Assembly (NCBI GenBank): GCA_009837815.1 | Contig: VXSV01000135.1 | Coordinates: 1-43,701 of the forward strand | Direction of reading: 5' to 3' | Source of the DNA: Acidimicrobiia bacterium | GTDB taxonomy: Bacteria; Actinomycetota; Acidimicrobiia; Spongiisociales; ZC4RG35 | Length of the DNA: 43,701 bases | Shown: piece by piece, positions 1 through 9,318 of the stretch | How positions within the stretch are numbered: position 1 is the first letter of the stretch | Layout of the letters: the number at the start of each line of letters is the position of its first letter | The notes under the pieces: generated by a model | Seen by the model: only the letters and a program-made list of their open reading frames with translations | The model's database searches: none | Told to the model about the DNA's origin: nothing | Position numbers and translations under genes: made by a program

Positions 1-746
1 CTGCGATCCCGGCTCCGGCCGATCCTTGTGCGGGGCGGGCGGGCGTTGCCGACTACCTCCGCCGGGGGGCCCTCTTCGACTATCTGGCCTTCGTCGAAAA
101 GCACGATGCGGTTGGCCACTTCCCGGGCGAAGCCCATCTCGTGGGTGACAGCCACGATGGTCATCCCGGTCCCGGCTAGCTCCTGCATAACCTCCAACAC
201 CTCTTTGATCATCTCCGGATCGAGAGCCGAGGTCGGCTCGTCGAACAGCATGATCTTGGGATCCATGGCCAAGGAACGGGCGATGGCCACCCTCTGCTGC
301 TGGCCGCCCGAAAGCTGGCCGGGATACTTGGCGGCCTGTTCCGGGATCCCTACCCGCTCCAGGAGGGCCATGGCGCGCTCCTCGGCGTCCGAGCGGGAGC
401 GCTTGCGTACCCAGACCTGCGCCAGGGTGATGTTCTGCATCACGGTGAGGTGTGGAAACAGGTTGAACTGCTGGAAGACCATCCCCACCTCCGACCGAAT
501 CCGCTCTATGTTGCGCACATCAGAAGTCAGCTCGATTCCAGCCACCACGATCCGCCCCTCCTGGTGCTGCTCCAGGCGATTGATGCACCGTATGAAGGTC
601 GACTTGCCCGAGCCCGACGGACCGATTACTACCACCACTTCGCCTTCCTCGACGGAGGTGGTCACCCCTCGCAGGGCCTGGAAGTCCCCGAACCACTTCT
701 TCACGTTCTCACAAACGATGATCGGATTGGCTGCGCCGTTGTCCAT
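1..746 (-). CDS. Polar amino-acid ABC transporter ATP-binding protein (3' end cut by window)
   Basis: Cytoplasmic ATPase that powers amino-acid uptake with the two permeases encoded just upstream. About 248 codons are visible, near the usual full length of GlnQ/AapP proteins (about 240-250). Visible motifs are Walker A GPSGSGKST, the Q-loop in VGMVFQQFNLFPH, the ABC signature LSGGQQQR, Walker B IMLFDEPTSALDP and the switch histidine in VTHEMGFA. The ATG at 746 is followed by DNGAANPIIVCENVKKWFG and is preceded by GAGGGAGCAGCAG. The gap to the upstream permease stop is 17 bases, so it belongs to the same operon. The last visible residues (after EEGPPAEVVGNARPP) diverge from the common family ending, and the stop lies outside the window. 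Assignment to the GlnQ/AapP/HisP class is secure; the substrate is not. Confidence 0.93.
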   Translation of the reverse strand, partial: MDNGAANPIIVCENVKKWFGDFQALRGVTTSVEEGEVVVVIGPSGSGKSTFIRCINRLEQHQEGRIVVAGIELTSDVRNIERIRSEVGMVFQQFNLFPHLTVMQNITLAQVWVRKRSRSDAEERAMALLERVGIPEQAAKYPGQLSGGQQQRVAIARSLAMDPKIMLFDEPTSALDPEMIKEVLEVMQELAGTGMTIVAVTHEMGFAREVANRIVLFDEGQIVEEGPPAEVVGNARPPRTRIGRSRDR

Positions 747-763
747 CTGCTGCTCCCTCTTGA

Positions 764-2503
764 TTACCGGGTGCCCACGCCTAATCGTCTCTCCAGTCGC
801 AGGCTGGCCCGACTGAAGCTGAAAGCAAAAATCCAATACACCAACGCCGCCAAAAGCAGGTTCTCCAGAATGCTCCCCAAGGAGTCGGGCTGGTTGGGCA
901 CGATGTCGCGCGCCACCCGCAAGAAGTCCGCCAGCCCGATGATGGCTACCAGTGAAGTGTCCTTGAAGAGGGCGATGGCCTGACCGACCAGCGCCGGAAT
1001 GACCACCCGCAGAGCCTGCGGGAGAGTGATGAGCATGGTCATCTGGGCAGTGGTCATTCCCAACGCCCGGGAGGCCTCCGACTGACCTTTCGAGACGGCT
1101 TGCAGGCCTCCCCTGACGTTCTCGGCAAGGTAAGCCGCAGAGAAAGCGGTAATCGCCAATAACGCCTTGGCCTCGCCGGCGAAGTCGAGTCCCGGCGGCA
1201 GGAACCGGGGAATCACCTTGTCGCCGAAGAACAGCACGGTTATGAGGGGAACGCCTCTCACCACTTCTATGTAGACGATGGAGAGTATCCGGAAGATCGG
1301 CATGGAGGAGGTGCGCCCCAGAGCCAGCATCACCCCCAGAGGAAAGGACAGCGCCGTGCCCCCCACCGCCAGCAGGATGGTGAGGTTGATGCCGCCCAGG
1401 AAGTGCCCACGGGTGGCCAGGTCGGTCGATCCGATGCCCATCAGGAAGAAGTACAGGGTGCACAGCCCTCCGGCCAGCCACGTCCAGTAGAAGACTCTAC
1501 GCGCCTTGGGACTGGCGGCGAACGTGGGCGTGGCCAAGGAAAACAGCGTCAGCAGCAGAAACAGCACCCGGATGGCCATCGGCCACTGGATGGCCCAGGA
1601 ATAGATAGCGACCGCACCCAGGAGGAAATTCACCCCGGCCGCCTGCTCCCGTCCCGCCCGGCTCACCACCCGGATCACCGCCGGTCCAGCCGCTATCAGA
1701 AGGCATGCCCATGGCAGCCAGGGCGTCACCTCTTCCCAGACCAAGCTGGGGTTGCGCTGAATGTGCAGATAGATAACGGGAAAGGACAACACCCACAGAA
1801 TGGTGATCACCCTCTTGATCGACCGGGCCGAAAGCCACTGGCTCACCAGTTTCCCGAACCAGTGAAACGCCACCACCACCAATGCGGTAACCGTCAGAGG
1901 CCAGGTGGTGCTGGACTCAAGCGGCATGTACCAGACCAAACCCACCAGCAGGGCTCCCACGATGGCCAGCACTCTCGCCACCGAGACCTCTCTTTCCTGT
2001 CGCACCAGACGCATGGTCCCCACTCCCACCCCGAAGAGCGCCACCCCTCCAACAACCAGAACCGTCTGGGTGGCGCTGCCGGCGGGAGACCACAATGAAA
2101 GCACCCCCACAACCAACGCAGTGGCCCCTATCGCTCTCACGGAAGCCACCACCTTGATCACCGACACCTGCCCCCCCATCCCCCATGAGGCGGTGGAGAA
2201 ACCTGCAAGCGCGGCCACGATCCACAGCGACCACCACATATTGAGCAGGTCCTCTCTCGGGTAGGCCTCCACCACGTAGTTGGCGGCGTTGGGGGGCATC
2301 ACTTCCCATCGGCGGTCGGGACTGAACACGAAACGCAACACCCCCAGGATCAACAGCAACAGCCCCGCGGTGAGCATCACCGTCAGCGTTCCGTTGAACC
2401 CCGAGTTGAAGAGGTTCTTGCGCGCCCAGTCCAGCCACCCGATCCGAGAGGCCTTGGGGGGAGGCTCCGCAGGCAGGGGAAGATCGAAGGATTCCTCGTT
2501 CAT
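764..2503 (-). CDS. Amino-acid ABC transporter permease, enlarged (AapM-like)
   Basis: Inner-membrane permease of the His/Glu/Gln/Arg/opine class. The C-terminal third carries the permease core and the EAA loop that contacts the ATPase (GGLQAVSKGQSEASRALGM, then LPQALRVVIPAL). At 579 residues it is much longer than typical AapM (about 380). The additional sequence is a run of hydrophobic segments in the N-terminal 340 residues, starting after a short cytoplasmic tail (MNEESFDLPLPAEPPP). Its ATG directly follows the TAG of the upstream permease, with no intervening base, so the two are translationally coupled. The C-terminal domain makes the family clear. The role of the extra membrane segments is unknown. 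Confidence 0.88.
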   Translation of the reverse strand: MNEESFDLPLPAEPPPKASRIGWLDWARKNLFNSGFNGTLTVMLTAGLLLLILGVLRFVFSPDRRWEVMPPNAANYVVEAYPREDLLNMWWSLWIVAALAGFSTASWGMGGQVSVIKVVASVRAIGATALVVGVLSLWSPAGSATQTVLVVGGVALFGVGVGTMRLVRQEREVSVARVLAIVGALLVGLVWYMPLESSTTWPLTVTALVVVAFHWFGKLVSQWLSARSIKRVITILWVLSFPVIYLHIQRNPSLVWEEVTPWLPWACLLIAAGPAVIRVVSRAGREQAAGVNFLLGAVAIYSWAIQWPMAIRVLFLLLTLFSLATPTFAASPKARRVFYWTWLAGGLCTLYFFLMGIGSTDLATRGHFLGGINLTILLAVGGTALSFPLGVMLALGRTSSMPIFRILSIVYIEVVRGVPLITVLFFGDKVIPRFLPPGLDFAGEAKALLAITAFSAAYLAENVRGGLQAVSKGQSEASRALGMTTAQMTMLITLPQALRVVIPALVGQAIALFKDTSLVAIIGLADFLRVARDIVPNQPDSLGSILENLLLAALVYWIFAFSFSRASLRLERRLGVGTR

Positions 2504-4030
2504 CTACCTCTCCACCAGTTGGGTGCGCCGGTTGTAGTAATTGATCAGAACCGAGATCAGCAGGCTGATGGTCAGATAGAAGGCCATCCAGATCAGGATC
2601 ACCTGGATGGTGTCCCCGGTCTGGTTGAACATGGTCTGTCCCACCTGCACCATCTCCGGGAAGGCCACCGCTATTCCGAGGGATGTGTTCTTCGAGAGGT
2701 TCAGATACTGATTGCCCAGCGGGGGGAGAATCACCCGGAATGCCTGAGGCAGGATCACCATGCGCAAGAGTTGTCCCCGTCGCAGCCCCAGGGCGTAACC
2801 GGCTTCGCTCTGGCCCTTCGGAACCGACAGAATCCCCCCTCGCACGATCTCGGCGATGAACGACGCTGTGTAGAGGGTCACCCCCATCCAGATCCCGAAG
2901 AAGGACGGAGTCATGGTCAAACCGGTACCGGCGATCTGGGGGAAACGGCCCGGAACCTCAACCGAGGGAGACCCGATGGCCAATGGCGCTCCCGAGCGGA
3001 GAAACTCGAACTTCTGCTCGCAGAACTCCAGCAGGTATTGGAGCACGTTGGTTCCCACCTCGGTTGCGGCCGGCAGCAGCATCAAGACCGCTGCGCCGCC
3101 TGCGCCCAGCACTCCGGCCAGGATCATCCGGAAGTAGTCGTCGTCGGTGAGTTTGGCCAGTCCCGCCGGACTTCGCCGGGACTCGAGGAAGCGATGAATC
3201 CACCGCCACCCCAGGTAAAGGGAGACCAACGCCAGGATCACCTGGAAAATAAACACCGGAATGGCGCCCACCGAGGCTGCCAGCAACATGAACAACCAGC
3301 CGAAGGCGCCGGCCAGAGGATGGGCGAACCAGCCCACAACCGCCCATGCCAAGAAGGCCGCCAATGCCCAGGTACCCGGACGGGTGGACTCTCCCAGCGC
3401 CTCCGCTCGTCGCATCCGGGTGCGGTAGGCCCAGCGGGCGGTCAGCAGACCGGCCACCAGAAACGCCCCCCACTGCCAGAAGGTCTCCTGGGGGAAGGGC
3501 CAGGCGAATGACACCCCTTTGCGGCTTACCAGGAGGACTCCGGGAATGGGCCCCGAACTGTCTTCTTCCAGGACGGGAAAGAGGGTCGAGGCAAGGAAGA
3601 ACCAGAACACGACCTGCACCAGCACCGGGATATTGCGAAGGGTCTCCACGAATACAGTGGCCAGTCGCGACGCCAGCCAGTTGGAGGAGAGCCTGGCAAT
3701 GCCGACCACTGCTCCCACCACCGTGGCGGCGGCGATCCCCGACAGGGCGACGCGCAGCATATTGACCGCCCCGGTGTAGAACGCCTCGAGTCCGGTGCTC
3801 GGCTTGATGAAGATGCCTTCACCCAGTTGGATGCCGGGCGGATCCGTCAGAAGATCCCAGTCGAGTGACAGCCCCTGGGCTCTCATGTTGGCTGTAGCCT
3901 CGCCGATCAGCACCGATCCCAGAGCAAGCACTCCGAACAGCGCTCCGATCTGCGCGGCCCACTTGAGAAAGGTGGCGTTCCGCCAGAGCGGCGGTCGCTT
4001 GGGCGAGGCAAGGATGGTTCGGTTCGACAA
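2504..4030 (-). CDS. Amino-acid ABC transporter permease, enlarged (AapQ-like)
   Basis: Partner permease of the polar amino-acid transporter. The N-terminus (PPLWRNATFLKW, then a membrane segment ending near GEATANMRAQG) and the core motif FVETLRNIPVLVQVVFWFF are typical of AapQ. The EAA loop GGILSVPKGQSEAGYALGL followed by LPQAFRVILPPLGNQ sits near the C-terminus. Length is 508 residues against about 400 for AapQ; the surplus is a hydrophobic insertion of several membrane segments between the first helices and the periplasmic loop. The start is TTG at 4030. No clear Shine-Dalgarno precedes it, and no ATG or GTG lies between it and the conserved N-terminal sequence. The operon order is this gene, AapM-like, ATPase. 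The gene upstream is argH, not a binding protein. Confidence 0.86.
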   Translation of the reverse strand: MSNRTILASPKRPPLWRNATFLKWAAQIGALFGVLALGSVLIGEATANMRAQGLSLDWDLLTDPPGIQLGEGIFIKPSTGLEAFYTGAVNMLRVALSGIAAATVVGAVVGIARLSSNWLASRLATVFVETLRNIPVLVQVVFWFFLASTLFPVLEEDSSGPIPGVLLVSRKGVSFAWPFPQETFWQWGAFLVAGLLTARWAYRTRMRRAEALGESTRPGTWALAAFLAWAVVGWFAHPLAGAFGWLFMLLAASVGAIPVFIFQVILALVSLYLGWRWIHRFLESRRSPAGLAKLTDDDYFRMILAGVLGAGGAAVLMLLPAATEVGTNVLQYLLEFCEQKFEFLRSGAPLAIGSPSVEVPGRFPQIAGTGLTMTPSFFGIWMGVTLYTASFIAEIVRGGILSVPKGQSEAGYALGLRRGQLLRMVILPQAFRVILPPLGNQYLNLSKNTSLGIAVAFPEMVQVGQTMFNQTGDTIQVILIWMAFYLTISLLISVLINYYNRRTQLVER

Positions 4031-4054
4031 CGTGTTTCTTGGTTCCGCGTTAGG

Positions 4055-4075
4055 ACCGGGTGAGGATCCCCCGGT
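4055..4075 (-). terminator. Candidate hairpin downstream of the arginine operon
   Basis: A perfect 6-bp stem (ACCGGG with CCCGGT) around a 9-base loop lies in the 125-base gap between argH and the AapQ-like permease. No T-tract follows on the minus strand, so it would be at best an actinobacterial-type terminator lacking the U-run, or a leader hairpin of the transporter operon, whose start codon is only 25 bases away. Confidence 0.3.
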
Positions 4076-4140
4076 GCGGCCTTGAGTCTAGGGATGGGAG
4101 ACCCGGAATTCAACGGTTTAGGGGTCCTCGTCCCTACGTT

Positions 4141-4164
4141 TATGTGCCTATGTGCCTATGTGCC
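4141..4164. repeat. Three tandem 8-bp repeats over the argH stop codon
   Basis: Three perfect adjacent copies of TATGTGCC on the plus strand (GGCACATA on the coding strand). The argH TAG stop lies inside the array (4156-4158). The unit is not a multiple of three, but the stop is reached in the first unit read by the ribosome, so copy-number change further on would leave the ArgH protein unchanged. Confidence 0.9.
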
Positions 4165-5541
4165 GTTGGAGGACTGTGACTCCTCGCCGGAGAGCTCCGC
4201 GCGGAGCTGAGCGATCTGATCGGCCACGCTTTGCGGGCTCCCTCCCCCGGGGGTGGCCCTCCGCCTGACCGAGACGACCGGGTCCAGGAGGTCCAGGTCG
4301 GAAGGCTCGAAAGCGGGATGCGTCTGGGCAAGGTCGGAGAAGCTGAGGGACGAGAACTCCCGATCGTCCGCATCCAGCCGGGCCGCCATCGCTCCGGTGA
4401 CCCGGTGCGCTTCCCGGAATGGCACCCCCCTCCCCACCAGAGCTTCGGCCAGATCCAGCGCCGCGGTCTCCGGGGCGGGCGGCGGCGGATGAAACCGGGC
4501 AGACGCCAGCAGCCCGGCCAGAGCGGATGTGCCGGCCGCCAGGTCGTCATCCACCCCGAAGAGGTGTTCCTTGTCTTCTTGCAGGTCGCGGTTGTACGAC
4601 ATGGGCAGGCCTTTTTCCAAGGCCAGCATGGCAGTGAGTGATCCGATCGCCCCGGCAGCCTTCCCCCGCACCAACTCCGCGACGTCGGGATTCTTCTTTT
4701 GTGGGAGGGCCGAGGACCCGGTGGCAAACTCGTCCGCCAGGGTGACCCAACCGAACTCCCGGGTGGACCACAGGACCAAGTCCTCTCCCAGCCGGGAAAG
4801 AGAAACCAGGGCGCGGGCGCAGCACCACACGTACTCGGCGGCCCGATCCCGGGAGCCGACTGCGTCCAGAGAGTTGGCGAAGGCGGTGGACATGTCGAGC
4901 AGCGACGCGGTCCTCTGCGGCGACAGGGGAAGCGACGATCCCGCCGAGGCCCCGGCGCCGAGCGGAGAGCAGTCCAGCCGGCCGGCCAGATCCAGGAAGC
5001 GGCGCCGGTCCCGAGCCGCCATCTGCCCGTAGGCCAGCAGGTGGTGGGCGAAGAGGGTAGGTTGAGCCTGCTGGAGATGGGTGTATGAGGGGACCACCGC
5101 CCCGGGGCCCACCCGTTCCGCCGCTGCCACCAGGACCAGCGCCAGACGAGCCAGCCCCTCGGCGTGGCGCAATGCTCCCCGCCGCATGTACAGAATGAGA
5201 TCCAGGGCTACCTGATCGTTGCGGGACCGGCCGGTGTGAAGCTTGCCCCCCACCGATCCTATGAGTTCTATCAGGCGCCGCTCGACCGCCGAGTGAACAT
5301 CCTCGTCGTCGTCGCTGAACATGAACGCTCCCGACCGGGCCTCCTCGGATAAGGTCTGGAGTCCGGCGATGATTGTCTCCGTCTCCTGCTTGGACAGGAT
5401 CCCCACTTCTCCGAGCATGGTCACATGGGCTATGGAACCCTCGATGTCATCCGCCAGGAGGCGGCGGTCGGCGGTCGAGACGGTGAAGTTCCACATCGCC
5501 GATGCGGGAACCCCTCCCAGCCTCCCTTCCCAGAGGGTCAT
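4156..5541 (-). CDS. argH: Argininosuccinate lyase
   Basis: Last step of arginine synthesis: splits argininosuccinate into arginine and fumarate, as a cytoplasmic homotetramer of the fumarase/aspartase superfamily. Length 461 residues matches the family. Visible motifs are the N-terminal LWEGRLGG, the substrate-binding TGRSRNDQVALD, SYTHLQQAQPT, and the superfamily signature loop as GSSALPQKKNPD, where A-L replaces the common S-I or S-M before PQKKNP. The ATG at 5541 lies 4 bases after the argG stop. The C-terminus ends in a short acidic, serine-rich tail (SGEESQSSNGT) whose stop codon is inside an 8-bp tandem repeat. It is the final gene of the arginine operon. Confidence 0.97.
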   Translation of the reverse strand: MTLWEGRLGGVPASAMWNFTVSTADRRLLADDIEGSIAHVTMLGEVGILSKQETETIIAGLQTLSEEARSGAFMFSDDDEDVHSAVERRLIELIGSVGGKLHTGRSRNDQVALDLILYMRRGALRHAEGLARLALVLVAAAERVGPGAVVPSYTHLQQAQPTLFAHHLLAYGQMAARDRRRFLDLAGRLDCSPLGAGASAGSSLPLSPQRTASLLDMSTAFANSLDAVGSRDRAAEYVWCCARALVSLSRLGEDLVLWSTREFGWVTLADEFATGSSALPQKKNPDVAELVRGKAAGAIGSLTAMLALEKGLPMSYNRDLQEDKEHLFGVDDDLAAGTSALAGLLASARFHPPPPAPETAALDLAEALVGRGVPFREAHRVTGAMAARLDADDREFSSLSFSDLAQTHPAFEPSDLDLLDPVVSVRRRATPGGGSPQSVADQIAQLRAELSGEESQSSNGT

Positions 5542-5545
5542 TATC

Positions 5546-6735
<1,190 letters not shown>

Positions 6736-6739
<4 letters not shown>

Positions 6740-7212
6740 GTCATCTCTCCGATCTGCTCCAGTCGCTTCTTCACGCCCCGACCGCCGGACGGTCGATCCG
6801 CCACCACCAGGATGGTGTCGTCACCTGCCACGGTTCCCAGAACGTCGCCGACCTCCCCCGTCTCCAGGGAGGCGTCCAGAGCCGAGGCCACCACCGAGGC
6901 GGCGCCCGGAAAGGTCCTCATCACCACCAGGTTGGCGGATGCCTCTATCGACAGTGTGTAGGAGTTGATCACCCTTCCCAGCCTTCGTTCCGGGTCTATG
7001 GGGTCCTCCGCTTCGGCGTTGCGCGAGTTCAGCCTATAACGGCCGTCCTGGTCCTTCACCACCCCGATGTACCGCAGGTCCCGCGATACGGTGGATTGGC
7101 TGACCGCGAAACCCTCCTCGGCCAGGGCCTCCGCCAACTTCGCTTGCTCCCCGGCCCCTCCCCGAGCGAGCAGGCCGCGCAATGCCCGCCTCCGGGCTCC
7201 GGCAGAACTCAC
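6736..7212 (-). CDS. argR: Arginine repressor
   Basis: Arginine-responsive transcriptional regulator of 158 residues, the usual ArgR size. The N-terminal winged helix-turn-helix includes [19 protein letters not shown]. The C-terminal hexamerisation and arginine-binding domain includes [17 protein letters not shown], matching the conserved GTxAGDDT stretch. The start chosen is GTG at 7212, because it sits one base after the argD stop, is preceded by GGGGAGGG, and leads directly into a normal N-terminus ([15 protein letters not shown]). The reading frame stays open upstream but only over argD. Its location between argD and argG is usual in Actinobacteria, except that argF is missing. It is expected to act on the operator upstream of argC. 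Confidence 0.95.
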
Positions 7213-7213
7213 T

Positions 7214-8416
7214 TCAACCCTCCCCGCCGATCGCACCCGCCAGAGCCGCGCCGAACCTCGAAATCGCCTCGGCCGTCTCTTCGCGGCTGATGGTGAGCGG
7301 TGGAGCGAACCGGACTGCATCGGGCCGGACGTTGTTGACCACCAGCCCGAGTTCCAAAGCCCGCCGGGTGATCCCCGCCGCCCACTCTCCTTCCAGAACG
7401 GCTGCCAACAGCAATCCCCGACCCCGCACTTCCATCACGCCATCCAGGGCGCTGAGACCCTCTGAGAACTGGCGCGAGCGCGCCCGACAGTTGGCCAGCA
7501 GGTCCCGCTCGGCGATCTCGTCCAGAACAGCCAGGGCCGCCGCGCAGGGAACCGGACCGCCGCCGAAGGTGGTGCCGTGGTCGCCGGGGCCGAAAGCGGT
7601 AGCGACCTCCTCCCGGGCCATGCAGGCGCCGATCGCCAGGCCGTTGGCCAGGGCTTTGGCCACCGTGGCGATGTCCGGCTCGAAACCCAGTCCCTGCCAG
7701 GAAAACATGTGCCCCGTGCGCCCCATGCCTGCTTGGACGTCGTCGATTATCAACAGGGCCCCTTTCCGGTCGCACATCTCCCGGACCTCTTGGAGGAACT
7801 CGGCGGGGAGGGGAATCACTCCCCCTTCTCCCTGGGTGGTCTCGATCATCACCGCCGCGGTGCGATCCGAAACAGCACGATCCAGGGCGGCCACATCCCC
7901 GGTGGGAACCTGAAAAAACCCGGGGGGAAGGGGCTCGAAGGTCTCCTGTTTGGCGGGTTGGCCGGTGGCGGCCAGAGTGGCCAGAGTGCGCCCGTGGAAA
8001 GAGCCCAGGAGAGAGATCACCTCATATCGGTGCGGGCCGTGCCGTTTCTGGGCGAACCTCCGAGCCAGCTTGATGGCGGTCTCATTGACGGTAGCACCGC
8101 AGTTGGCGAAGAACACCCGGTCCAGCCCCGAGAGAGCCGACAGCCTCCCGGCCAGGCGCACCATCGGCTCGGTGTAGAAGATGTTGGAGACGTGAACCAG
8201 TTGCGACAACTGGGCGCGGGCGGCCTCCGCCACCCTCGGGTTGGCGTGTCCGACCGCCACCACCGCCAAGCCGGTGAGACAGTCCAGGTAGGAGCGCCCC
8301 TCCCGGTCGAACAACCAGACTCCCTGTCCTCGGGTGAACACCACCGGTGTCCGACCATAGGCCGGGATGAGTTTGCGGTCGGCCTTCTCGATCCAATCCG
8401 TGACTTGCGGGTTCAC
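7214..8416 (-). CDS. argD: Acetylornithine aminotransferase
   Basis: PLP enzyme converting N-acetylglutamate semialdehyde to N-acetylornithine. Length 400 residues, fold type I class III aminotransferase. Conserved blocks: YLDCLTGLAV near the N-terminus, FFANCGATVNETAIKLAR (the common form has S-G-A-E-A-N, so this is a variant), GSFHGRTLATLAATGQ, the PLP-binding IIDDVQAGMGRTG, and the Schiff-base lysine in TVAKALANGLAIGA. The start is GTG at 8416 in a GTGA overlap with the argB stop. The variants (NCGATVNE, DDVQ) are unusual but all catalytic elements are present, and the operon context supports argD over other class III aminotransferases. Confidence 0.94.
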   Translation of the reverse strand: MNPQVTDWIEKADRKLIPAYGRTPVVFTRGQGVWLFDREGRSYLDCLTGLAVVAVGHANPRVAEAARAQLSQLVHVSNIFYTEPMVRLAGRLSALSGLDRVFFANCGATVNETAIKLARRFAQKRHGPHRYEVISLLGSFHGRTLATLAATGQPAKQETFEPLPPGFFQVPTGDVAALDRAVSDRTAAVMIETTQGEGGVIPLPAEFLQEVREMCDRKGALLIIDDVQAGMGRTGHMFSWQGLGFEPDIATVAKALANGLAIGACMAREEVATAFGPGDHGTTFGGGPVPCAAALAVLDEIAERDLLANCRARSRQFSEGLSALDGVMEVRGRGLLLAAVLEGEWAAGITRRALELGLVVNNVRPDAVRFAPPLTISREETAEAISRFGAALAGAIGGEG

Positions 8417-9318
8417 TGTTCCTCTCCTTCGTGGTGAATGACCATGGTCCCGATCCCCTCGGGTGTAAACATTTCCAACAGCAGGGCATGTTGGATTCGA
8501 CCGTCCAGGATGTGCGCCTGGGAGACGCCGCCTTTCATGGCTTCCACCACCGCCCTCAACTTGGGAAGCATCCCTCCCCGGAACCGGTCGACCATCATCA
8601 CCAACTCGGGCAGGGTCATCTTGGAGATGAGTGTGGAGGCGTCGGCGGGATTGCGATACACCCCCTCCACGTTGGTGAGGAACACCAGCTTCTGCGCTCC
8701 CAAACCGGCGGCCAGGGCGCCAGCCACAGTGTCGGCGTTCAGGTTGTACACCTCGCCGTCCAAACCCAGTCCCAAAGGCGCCACCACTGGTGTCATGCCG
8801 CCATCCACCAGGAATTCGATCAGAGCCGGATTCACCTCGACCAGATCACCGACCCTTCCCAGGCGGTCGTCCAGGCGGCGACAGCGGAACAGGCCCGCGT
8901 CCACCCCGCTCAAGCCCACCGCGTGTGCGCCACTGGTCTCCAGAAGGCGGGTGATCTCCCCGTTGACCTCTCCCCCCAACACTCTCCGAACCAATTCCAT
9001 GGTGCGCGAATTGGTCACTCTCAGTCCGTCCACCCAGGTGGGAGCGATCCCTTCTCTCTTCATAGCTGCGGTGATCTGTGGCCCGCCTCCGTGAACCACC
9101 ACCATCTTTATCCCGACCTGGGAGAGAAGAGCCACGTCCCTGGCGAAGGACCGGGCGAAGTTCGGGTCATCCATCGCCGAACCGCCGTATTTGACTACCA
9201 CGACTGTCCCGGAGAATCGGCGGATGTAGGGCAAAGCTTCCATGAGGATGGCCGCCTTCCCCATCGAGGAGGCGATGCGAGGCTTGAGGCGGGTAGGGGG
9301 GCTGTGGCCGGTGGTCAT
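8413..9318 (-). CDS. argB: Acetylglutamate kinase
   Basis: Phosphorylates N-acetylglutamate in the second committed step to ornithine. 301 residues of the amino-acid kinase fold. Visible: VVVVKYGGSAMDD with the phosphate-binding lysine, VVHGGGPQI, the substrate-binding VDGLRVTNSRTMELV (R-V-T and E region), NLNADTVAGALAAGL, and the C-terminal GGMLPKLRAVVEAMKGGV. The ATG at 9318 forms an ATGA overlap with the argJ stop. The frame remains open upstream across argJ, but that extension has no kinase similarity and was dropped. An N-terminal helix (LKPRIASSMGKAAILMEALPYIRRF) matches the arginine-sensitive, hexameric type, so feedback inhibition by arginine is likely (inference). Confidence 0.96.
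   Translation of the reverse strand: MTTGHSPPTRLKPRIASSMGKAAILMEALPYIRRFSGTVVVVKYGGSAMDDPNFARSFARDVALLSQVGIKMVVVHGGGPQITAAMKREGIAPTWVDGLRVTNSRTMELVRRVLGGEVNGEITRLLETSGAHAVGLSGVDAGLFRCRRLDDRLGRVGDLVEVNPALIEFLVDGGMTPVVAPLGLGLDGEVYNLNADTVAGALAAGLGAQKLVFLTNVEGVYRNPADASTLISKMTLPELVMMVDRFRGGMLPKLRAVVEAMKGGVSQAHILDGRIQHALLLEMFTPEGIGTMVIHHEGEEQ

Noticed and set aside
28-816. Long open frames antisense to the ABC ATPase, arg, gyr and other genes
   Set aside because: High-GC coding DNA leaves antisense frames open. Their proteins are Arg/Pro/Ser-rich without recognisable domains, while the opposite strand carries clear families.
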